Below, in pieces: positions 1-4,817 of a DNA stretch of 7,442 bases. A program made the translations under genes and the position numbers. This stretch comes from Anaerolineae bacterium (lineage in GTDB: Bacteria > Chloroflexota > Anaerolineae > Aggregatilineales > Phototrophicaceae), in contig WGEI01000099.1 in NCBI GenBank assembly GCA_015492875.1, positions 1-7,442 on the forward strand. Direction: 5' to 3'. Numbering within the stretch: position 1 is the stretch's first letter; the number at the start of each line of letters is the position of its first letter. Below the pieces are notes generated by a model that ran no database searches, was not told the origin of the DNA, and worked only from the letters and a program-made list of their open reading frames with translations.

Positions 1-203
1 AATGAATTGTCATCCATCCAATTGTGCCATAAGCATACCACCACGTCTTAAGGCTTTACAGGACTTCGCTAGACAAATGTGCCCAATTAGGCGGTTTCTA
101 TGGAGAAAATAGGTCTTATCATCTCAAATACCCCAATTCTAACTGTATGGCAGCTTAATTAAGACAGAATTTAGAAAAAATTCATGTTTGAAATGTTGAT
201 TAA
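1..203. other. A/T-rich intergenic stretch without an intact gene
   Basis: This stretch is visibly richer in A and T than the rest of the window. A plus-strand frame from 2 to 112 is open for 36 codons, but it has no ribosome binding site and resembles nothing I know. A 10-base palindrome, CTTAATTAAG, lies at 154-163, upstream of the kinase promoter; it could be an operator but nothing supports that beyond its symmetry. The only other content is the possible transposase remnant on the minus strand. Confidence 0.5.
10..150 (-). pseudogene. possible degraded transposase C-terminus
   Basis: No intact gene is visible here. Read on the minus strand, one frame (123 down to 10) stays open for 37 codons and contains the peptide HRNRLIGHICLAK. 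Just upstream, other frames give QLELGYLR and IRPIFS. In that order these pieces resemble the conserved C-terminal part of IS1634/IS4-type DDE transposases, where an ELGLRPIYH-like segment is followed by a helix of the form RIxGHIxxCFLA. The pieces lie in different frames and are broken by stops, as expected for a decayed insertion sequence whose 5' part is missing upstream. I see no terminal inverted repeat or target duplication. The family match is from memory of the motif, so this could be chance similarity in A/T-rich DNA. Confidence 0.3.
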
Positions 204-212
204 TGATATAAT
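204..212 (+). promoter_or_regulatory. extended -10 promoter of the REC-histidine kinase gene
   Basis: The bases TGATATAAT form a perfect extended -10 element (TG, one base, TATAAT). No good -35 hexamer lies at the usual 16-18 bases upstream, which fits an extended -10 promoter that does not need one. The predicted transcription start is near 219, giving a leader of about 39 bases before the ATG at 258. Confidence 0.6.
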
Positions 213-243
213 TTGAAGTGATAGACAACTTTTCGTTAATTAA

Positions 244-249
244 AGAGGG
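244..249 (+). promoter_or_regulatory. ribosome binding site that favours the ATG at 258
   Basis: AGAGGG lies 8 bases before the ATG at 258 but only 2 bases before an in-frame TTG at 252. The spacing therefore favours the ATG and a protein two residues shorter than the longest open frame. Confidence 0.65.
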
Positions 250-257
250 CGTTGAAG

Positions 258-1430
258 ATGTTGCCTGACATTGAAAATATCAAGAATGCCAGAGCAAGAA
301 TCCTGGTTGTCGATGATGAAAACGTCAACCATCGGGTGATTAAGCGCGCCTTTGGTCACCAATACGATATCGTTGGCACAACAAACGGGCGCGAAGCCCT
401 CAGTATATTGGCGCAGCAACCTTTTGATTTGGTGTTGTTGGACGTAATGATGCCAGAGATGGATGGCTATACGACCTTGACCATCATCCGCGATACACCC
501 ACCATGCACGATTTGCCCGTGATTATGCTCACCGCCCTATCCGATAATAGCGACATCATTCGTGGGCTAGAATTGGGCGCGAATGATTACATCACTAAAC
601 CCATTGCACTAGATGTGCTTCATGCGCGCGTCGCCACCCAAATCAAAATGAAGCGCCTGATGGATGCCAACAAGGCCGCGCTGGAGGCGTTGCAGGAATT
701 GCAGGAGGTGCGTTTGCGTTTCTTCCGCGTTGCTGCCCATGACCTGAAAGCGCCGCTGGTCAATATCCGTATGGCGCAGCATATCCTACAAGATTACGTT
801 GTTGATGACCCCATGGCGCACGAGATGCTGCAAATCATCAACACCACTGTAGACACCATGCAGGATATTGTGAGCAACTTCCTCGATGCGTCAGTGCTGC
901 AAAGCGGCCAACTAGAACTGAACTTCGATGAAGTCAACGTTGAAAATCTCATCTGGGAAGTCGCCGCTCAATTCTATGGTATTGCCCAGAAAAAGCAAAT
1001 TGCGTTGGATGTTGGCGCAGTGTCCGGCTTGATTTATGCCGATGCGTCACGGGTGAAACAGCTCATCGGCAATCTCGTCAGCAACGCCATTAAATATAGC
1101 CCATCGCAAAGCCTAGTCCGCATTTGGTCGGAAGAGACACATAATGGCGTGCGTATCTATGTGGCTGATTCTGGGGCGGGCATTCCTGAAGATGAGCAAC
1201 ATATGCTCTTCAAACAATTCAGCAGACTGAGCACCCGCCCTACAGCGGGAGAGAGCAGTACCGGTTTGGGGTTATGGATTGTCCAGCAACTAACAGCTAT
1301 GCATAACGGTGAAGTGGGCTTCGAATGCCCGCCAGAGGGAGGCTCTATTTTCTGGGTAGAGCTGCCATCGCTAGCTGCTGCCGAAAACGAGGCGCCACAA
1401 ACCAACATTGCTGCGGCTCAAGCTTCGTAA
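258..1430 (+). CDS. soluble response regulator-histidine kinase (REC-HisKA-HATPase)
   Basis: A 390-aa cytoplasmic two-component protein with no membrane segment or signal peptide. Residues 13-130 are a receiver domain with acidic pocket D19/D20, phospho-acceptor D62 in LLDVMMPEMDG, T92 and K114. A helical linker (about 130-155) leads to a HisKA dimerisation domain with phospho-acceptor H161 in AAHDLKAPL. The C-terminal ATPase domain shows an N box with N276 (QLIGNLVSNAIKYSP), a G1 box (D304-SGAGIP), an F box (MLFKQF) and a G2 box (STGLGLWIV, 334-342). All catalytic motifs look intact, so it should autophosphorylate; the receiver probably takes phosphate from another kinase or regulates this one. 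The final 20 or so residues are Ala-rich and probably disordered. The gene stands alone with its own promoter and terminator and no partner regulator, so its signal and target are unknown. The ATG at 258 was chosen on ribosome-binding-site spacing; a TTG at 252 is the alternative. Confidence 0.93.
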   Translation: MLPDIENIKNARARILVVDDENVNHRVIKRAFGHQYDIVGTTNGREALSILAQQPFDLVLLDVMMPEMDGYTTLTIIRDTPTMHDLPVIMLTALSDNSDIIRGLELGANDYITKPIALDVLHARVATQIKMKRLMDANKAALEALQELQEVRLRFFRVAAHDLKAPLVNIRMAQHILQDYVVDDPMAHEMLQIINTTVDTMQDIVSNFLDASVLQSGQLELNFDEVNVENLIWEVAAQFYGIAQKKQIALDVGAVSGLIYADASRVKQLIGNLVSNAIKYSPSQSLVRIWSEETHNGVRIYVADSGAGIPEDEQHMLFKQFSRLSTRPTAGESSTGLGLWIVQQLTAMHNGEVGFECPPEGGSIFWVELPSLAAAENEAPQTNIAAAQAS

Positions 1431-1486
1431 CATCTAAAACGCTCCTCTCACCTGTACTTTTGTGCACAGATAGCTTTACCATAGGG

Positions 1487-1516
1487 AAGGCGTCGCTACA
1501 CATGTGTCGCCTTTTC
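1487..1516 (+). terminator. probable rho-independent terminator of the kinase gene
   Basis: AAGGCG (1487-1492) pairs with CGCCTT (1508-1513). A 5-base bulge and a short ACA/TGT inner stem lie between them, and a T-rich run (TTTTCTATTT) follows. It sits about 60 bases after the kinase stop. The bulge makes it weaker than a textbook terminator. Confidence 0.5.
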
Positions 1517-1535
1517 TATTTGTCGCTTGGCAGTT

Positions 1536-1565
1536 AAAAAATGCCCGTGCGTGGCACAGGCATTT
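1536..1565 (-). terminator. rho-independent terminator of the ferredoxin gene
   Basis: On the minus strand a 12-bp stem (1565-1554 with 1550-1539, one G-U pair) closes a 3-base loop and runs into six T residues (1541-1536). It begins 8 bases after the ferredoxin stop codon. The geometry is that of a strong intrinsic terminator facing the kinase terminator. Confidence 0.8.
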
Positions 1566-1573
1566 CCTAACAG

Positions 1574-1936
1574 TTAAAACGTTTTTTCCACCCATACCGG
1601 CTTCGGGGTCATCTCGTCGTCTGGTCGGGGGCCAGCATCTTCTTCTGCCCCTTGCGAAACGCGATAGGGCACTTCAATGTGCATATCGCCCTCACAAACA
1701 ATCTGGCAACTCAGCCGCGCCTTACCTGTCAATAAATTCACATCCAACCGTTCGCGCTCAGCGATGGTCATTTGCTGTGGCTCACCCGCTAAAAAGTGCA
1801 CGCGGCAAGTAGTACAGCGCGCGTTACCACCACAACGGTGCAATATATCCACGCCAGCATCTTCTAACGCCAGCACTAGCCGCTTCCCCTGCGGTACATC
1901 AAATGTTCCTACGCCTTCAACAGTGATTTTAGGCAT
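1574..1936 (-). CDS. 2Fe-2S ferredoxin
   Basis: A 120-aa soluble electron-transfer protein of the plant/adrenodoxin-like 2Fe-2S ferredoxin fold. The cluster ligands are C35, C41 and C44 in HRCGGNARCTTC (a CX5CX2C pattern) and C77 in ARLSCQ. The N-terminal strand MPKITVEGVG and the segment LVLALEDAGVDILHRC are typical of the family, as is the LTGKARLSCQ segment before the last ligand. C81 is an extra cysteine four residues on and is probably not a ligand. The last 30 or so residues form an acidic/proline tail (EEDAGPRPDDEMTPKP) beyond the core fold. The start at 1936 is fixed by a strong AAGGAGG 7 bases upstream; an open extension further upstream reaches into the tRNA terminator and looks noncoding. 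No partner reductase or oxygenase lies nearby, so the redox partner cannot be named. Confidence 0.92.
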   Translation of the reverse strand: MPKITVEGVGTFDVPQGKRLVLALEDAGVDILHRCGGNARCTTCRVHFLAGEPQQMTIAERERLDVNLLTGKARLSCQIVCEGDMHIEVPYRVSQGAEEDAGPRPDDEMTPKPVWVEKTF

Positions 1937-1943
1937 CAGCGTT

Positions 1944-1950
1944 CCTCCTT
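1944..1950 (-). promoter_or_regulatory. strong ribosome binding site of the ferredoxin gene
   Basis: AAGGAGG on the minus strand, 7 bases from the ATG at 1936-1934. It sets the start of the 120-aa protein and rules against the longer open frame. Confidence 0.85.
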
Positions 1951-1966
1951 GATGGATATCCTTCAC

Positions 1967-1994
1967 ATAATAATAGAGTTTATCAGGTTGCAAA
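1967..1994 (-). promoter_or_regulatory. possible ferredoxin promoter
   Basis: On the minus strand TTTGCA (1994-1989) and TATTAT (1972-1967) are 16 bases apart, giving a leader of about 25 bases before the ATG. Both hexamers are imperfect and the TATTATTAT repeat allows more than one register. The upstream tRNA terminator implies that the ferredoxin needs its own promoter, which supports this site. Confidence 0.4.
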
Positions 1995-2105
1995 ATCTTA
2001 TATTTTTGGCGTGGGGCGCGGGCGCCAGCGGCTTCAATTAGATGCCCGTGCCGTTTGCTGAATGATAGCGGTTGGGGTGTTTTCCCTGCGGTTGGCAAAA
2101 GTAAC

Positions 2106-2132
2106 AAAAAAGACCGGTTTCGCGCCGGTCTT
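2106..2132 (-). terminator. rho-independent terminator after tRNA-Val
   Basis: On the minus strand an 8-bp stem, AAGACCGG pairing with CCGGTCTT (2132-2125 with 2117-2110), closes a 7-base loop and is followed by a run of T (2111-2106). It starts 4 bases after the mature tRNA 3' end, so the tRNA is probably a single-gene transcript and not joined to the ferredoxin. Confidence 0.85.
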
Positions 2133-2136
2133 GTTG

Positions 2137-2209
2137 TGGGCAGTATAGGACTCGAACCTATAACCTTCTCGACGTCAACGAGACGCTCTGCCAGTTGAGC
2201 TAACTGCCC
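2137..2209 (-). tRNA. tRNA-Val (anticodon GAC)
   Basis: The 73-nt cloverleaf is complete. The acceptor stem GGGCAGT/ACTGCCC is a perfect 7 bp, the D arm is GCTC/GAGC with GG in its loop, and the anticodon stem is TCTCG/CGAGA with the 7-base loop TTGACGT. A 5-base variable region and the T arm ATAGG/CCTAT with loop TTCGAGT follow. The anticodon GAC at the centre of the loop reads valine codons GUC and GUU. The discriminator base is A. CCA is not encoded (the next bases are CAA), so it must be added after transcription. Confidence 0.96.
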
Positions 2210-2220
2210 GAACAGCTTTA

Positions 2221-2248
2221 AGTATACCTATTTCGCCCGACGATGCAA
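2221..2248 (-). promoter_or_regulatory. probable tRNA-Val promoter
   Basis: On the minus strand TTGCAT (2248-2243) and TATACT (2226-2221) are separated by 16 bases. Transcription would start near 2214, only about 5 bases before the mature tRNA end. The -10 matches the consensus at 5 of 6 positions; the -35 keeps only the TTG. Confidence 0.5.
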
Positions 2249-2333
2249 GAGCGATTTTAGCAATGGTCGCCCCTTTTCCGCCTAAGCTCACAACTTATCT
2301 GCACAGAATGACGTAAAGTTAATGACTTGCCTT

Positions 2334-2339
2334 TATAAT
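2334..2339 (+). promoter_or_regulatory. -10 element of the 2372-4262 transcription unit
   Basis: A perfect TATAAT lies 32 bases before the ATG at 2372. No convincing -35 hexamer is seen at the expected distance. It is divergent from the tRNA promoter, with about 85 bases between the two -10 boxes. Confidence 0.5.
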
Positions 2340-2371
2340 GAATATAAACCGGTGGACTAAGGAGCTTTCCC

Positions 2372-2806
2372 ATGCAATTCTCCCGTAGCACATGGATAAA
2401 AATTGGTGGCGCGGTGGTCGCCATTATTGTCGCTGCTTTTGTGCTCAATAGCGTCTTCGCCTTACTACGTACCCTCATCCCATTGGCGGCGTTAGGGGTA
2501 TTGGGCTTCTTCGCCTATCGTTGGTATGCCGCGCAGCAAGAACGCCCCCAACAACGACCACAGCGGCAAAAGGAAAAACCAGCGCGGCAGGTCACCGTGC
2601 CCGCCTCCACCACACAAGAGGCCAAACCCGCGCGCAAAAAGGTAGATGATGCGCTGGCTTCGTGGGACAAAGCGGCCTTTGTGCGGCAAGTAGAGCGCTT
2701 GGCAGAGCGTGAGCGTGAATTGCAACAAGCCGCCGAGCAGCGCCAAAAGGACGCCGTCGCCGAGCAATTGGCCGAGCGGCGCCGCCGTCTTGGGCTAGAT
2801 GAGTAG
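2372..2806 (+). CDS. hypothetical membrane protein with charged coiled-coil tail
   Basis: A 144-aa protein I do not recognise. Residues 10-31 and 34-52 are hydrophobic and form one long or two short membrane helices separated by a single Arg (LLRTLIP). A basic, Gln/Pro/Lys-rich linker (about 54-90) follows, then a highly charged helix (about 90-140) rich in Glu, Arg, Gln and Ala that should form a coiled coil, ending AERRRRLGLDE. If the positive-inside rule holds, the charged tail is cytoplasmic. The start is supported by AAGGAG 7 bases upstream. It is 70 bases from the VWA gene on the same strand with no terminator between, so the two are probably cotranscribed and it may anchor or scaffold that protein. 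That role is inferred from position only. Confidence 0.8.
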   Translation: MQFSRSTWIKIGGAVVAIIVAAFVLNSVFALLRTLIPLAALGVLGFFAYRWYAAQQERPQQRPQRQKEKPARQVTVPASTTQEAKPARKKVDDALASWDKAAFVRQVERLAERERELQQAAEQRQKDAVAEQLAERRRRLGLDE

Positions 2807-2876
2807 CCTCGTGGTGCTTGTCTTTGGCGCGCGTTTCGGGTTAGGATGAAGTAGGCGAGATGAGTAGAAGGCCAGC

Positions 2877-4262
2877 ATGATGGACCAGCGTATTGTTGAA
2901 TTTATTCGCGCGTTGCGGGCAGCAGGCGTCCGCATTTCTCTGGCAGAAAGTCAAGATGCCATGTATAGTGCAGAAACCGTCGGCGTTTTTCATCCCGAAC
3001 AGTTCCGCGCTGCGCTCAAGAGTGCCCTTATCAAGGAAGCATCAGACCAGCCCACATTTGATTATTTCTACCCGCTGTTTTTCGCCAGCAACCAGCCGCC
3101 ATTACAAAATATCCCCGACCAACTCTCGCCCGAAGAGCAACAAGTGCTCCAACAAGCCTTAGAGGCGCTCATGGGGCAAATGCAGGCGCTTCAACAGATA
3201 TTGCAACAGATGATGCGGGGCCAAGCCTTCACGCAGGAACAACTCGACCAACTCGCACGGCAAAGCGGTCTCAATCGGGCTGATGAGATGTACCAACGTG
3301 GCTGGTTCGAACGTCGCCTCAGCCGTCAAGCTGGCCTCCCACAACTGCAAAAGCTCATCGAGATGCTCATGGAAGCGCTGGAGCAAATGGGCATGAGCCA
3401 AGCAGCACGGGCGGAGTTGCGCGAGATGATGCAGCAAAATATGCGGGGCTTAAACGAGCAAATCTCCCAATATGTCGGCGCGACGTTGGCGCAACAAATG
3501 GCCGCCAAAGAGCCAGAGCCAACCCCCGACTTGCTCGATGTGCCCTTCCAAGCGCTCAGCCGCCAAGAAATTGAGCAAATCCGCGATGAAATTCGCCGTT
3601 TGGCCGCCCGCCTGCGTAGCCGCGCCTCTTTACGCCAGAAGAAAGCCAAATTCGGACAGCCAGACCCGCGCCGCACCTTACGCGCCAATATGCGCTATGG
3701 TGGCGTGCCATTAGAGCTGCGCTATCGCACCCGCCACAAAAAGCCCAGCCTCGTCCTCATTTGCGATGTCAGCACCTCGATGCGCTATTGTGCCGAGTTC
3801 CTGCTCACACTTATTTATGAACTTCAGGACTTAGTCACCCGCACCCATAGCTATATCTTCATCAGCGATTTGGTAGATATCAGCATGGCGTTTCAGGAAC
3901 ATGAGCCAAAGGAAGCAGTACAACGAGTGCTGCAGGAGAACCCGCCGGGCTACTATAATACTGACCTCGGCAACAGTTTGCGCACCTTCACCGCCGAGCA
4001 TATGAACAAAATTGACCATCGCACTACAGTTATCATTTTGGGCGATGGCCGCAACAACTATAATGACCCGCGCCTCGATATTGCGCAGGATATGCAGCGC
4101 CGTAGTCGTCGCTTAATATGGTTCTGTCCAGAGCCACGAGTGCAATGGGGGAGCGGTGATAGCGATATGCACCGTTATGCTGCTTATGCCGATGGTGTCT
4201 ATCTCGTCAACAGCTTGCGCGATTTAGCTAACGCGGTTGACCAGATTTTGGCGGATGGCTAA
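2877..4262 (+). CDS. VWA domain protein, CoxE-like family
   Basis: A 461-aa soluble protein of the VWA-containing CoxE-like family (PF05762 type). The N-terminal helical part (1-70) starts with the FIRALRAAGVRISLAES motif typical of the family. Residues 83-215 form a long Gln/Met/Leu-rich helical region, and 228-260 are strongly basic. The C-terminal VWA domain (about 290-461) keeps a full metal-ion-dependent adhesion site: D297, S299 and S301 in DVSTSM, T362 in NTDLGNSL, and D390 in ILGDGRNN. It should therefore bind a divalent metal and a partner protein. Family members usually work with a MoxR-type AAA+ ATPase in metalloenzyme maturation or complex assembly, but none is in this window. AGAAGG lies 5 bases from the ATG at 2877 and 8 bases from the ATG at 2880, so either could be the start. 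Its stop codon overlaps that of the convergent TerB-like gene. Confidence 0.9.
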   Translation: MMDQRIVEFIRALRAAGVRISLAESQDAMYSAETVGVFHPEQFRAALKSALIKEASDQPTFDYFYPLFFASNQPPLQNIPDQLSPEEQQVLQQALEALMGQMQALQQILQQMMRGQAFTQEQLDQLARQSGLNRADEMYQRGWFERRLSRQAGLPQLQKLIEMLMEALEQMGMSQAARAELREMMQQNMRGLNEQISQYVGATLAQQMAAKEPEPTPDLLDVPFQALSRQEIEQIRDEIRRLAARLRSRASLRQKKAKFGQPDPRRTLRANMRYGGVPLELRYRTRHKKPSLVLICDVSTSMRYCAEFLLTLIYELQDLVTRTHSYIFISDLVDISMAFQEHEPKEAVQRVLQENPPGYYNTDLGNSLRTFTAEHMNKIDHRTTVIILGDGRNNYNDPRLDIAQDMQRRSRRLIWFCPEPRVQWGSGDSDMHRYAAYADGVYLVNSLRDLANAVDQILADG

Positions 4263-4672
4263 CCGTCCTCATTCTGCAGCAACGTTTTCACCTCCTCATC
4301 GTCGATGCTGAACGCCCGCGCCAAACGCCGCAAAAGGGCCAACGCTTTGGGAGAAATTTCTTTGTTTGCCCGCATGACCGAAATGGCCATCCGCAGGGCG
4401 TCTCTGCGTTTGGTGATAGATTTGAGCGTGTTGGCAATCGCCGCCAATTTATTATCAAGCCGCGCCCGCGTTATCCCCTGAAACTCGGTCAAACTCGTAT
4501 TAATCATCCGTTCAATTTGCTCAGGTTCAAATTTGCGCAGCGAGGGGCGGGCAGCCACATTGGCGATGAGGCGCTCTAACTCTTGCTGGCGCATAATCCC
4601 ATCACACACCATCGCAGCAACCATGACATCAATATAAGCGCGGGCTTCGGCATAAGACAGCTTATGATGCAT
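4259..4672 (-). CDS. TerB-like protein
   Basis: A 137-aa all-helical soluble protein resembling the TerB/tellurite-resistance-type family (about 140 residues, two similar helical halves). The first half has the acidic signature D24-G25 followed by E31 (VCDGIMRQQELERLIANVA). In the second half the matching positions appear to be N103 and A110 (RANKEISPKALALLRRLARAF), so a second acidic site seems lost. It ends in an acidic stretch (DDEEVKTLLQNEDG). I chose the start at 4672 because the protein then begins at the family-like MHHKLSYAEARAYID, with AAAGGTG 9 bases upstream. An open 41-codon extension upstream lacks family features and overlaps the predicted promoter. Function in this family is poorly defined; some members act in metal/tellurite stress. 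Tail-to-tail overlap with the VWA gene leaves no room for a terminator between them. Confidence 0.72.
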   Translation of the reverse strand: MHHKLSYAEARAYIDVMVAAMVCDGIMRQQELERLIANVAARPSLRKFEPEQIERMINTSLTEFQGITRARLDNKLAAIANTLKSITKRRDALRMAISVMRANKEISPKALALLRRLARAFSIDDEEVKTLLQNEDG

Positions 4673-4708
4673 GGGCAGATACACCTTTCCGAAACATAGA
4701 GCATGGCG

Positions 4709-4714
4709 AGTATA
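4709..4714 (-). promoter_or_regulatory. -10 element of the TerB-like gene
   Basis: TATACT on the minus strand, with a predicted transcription start near 4702 and a leader of about 30 bases. No good -35 is seen at 16-18 bases. It supports the shorter start at 4672, because the longer open frame would begin upstream of this promoter. Confidence 0.4.
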
Positions 4715-4749
4715 ACGCGAATTGCCCACCTTTGCCGCAGATTCGTCTA

Positions 4750-4778
4750 TGTACACGCCTCCGACAAAGCGGCATAAT
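4750..4778 (+). promoter_or_regulatory. promoter of the GT39-type glycosyltransferase gene
   Basis: TGTACA (4750-4755) and CATAAT (4773-4778) are exactly 17 bases apart, matching the sigma70 consensus at 4 and 5 of 6 positions. Transcription would start near 4785, about 33 bases before the ATG at 4818. It is divergent from the TerB-like gene promoter. Confidence 0.5.
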
Positions 4779-4817
4779 ATCCCCGCTATCGACATCGCAG
4801 CATTTTATGGGTGAATA

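Noticed and set aside
154..163. CTTAATTAAG palindrome as an operator
   Set aside because: A single short A/T palindrome in A/T-rich DNA is expected by chance and has no second copy nearby.
1937..2107. Open 57-codon extension upstream of the ferredoxin start
   Set aside because: The strong AAGGAGG at 1944-1950 fixes the start at 1936, the extension has no ferredoxin features, and it reaches into the tRNA terminator.
2799..2880. Two tiny frames between the membrane-protein and VWA genes (2799-2849 and 2860-2880)
   Set aside because: They encode 16 and 6 residues and neither has a clear ribosome binding site. The second overlaps the VWA start as ATGA, which hints at coupling but is likely chance.
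4673..4795. Open 41-codon extension upstream of the TerB-like start
   Set aside because: It overlaps the predicted -10 element and lacks family-like sequence; the shorter start gives the usual family length.
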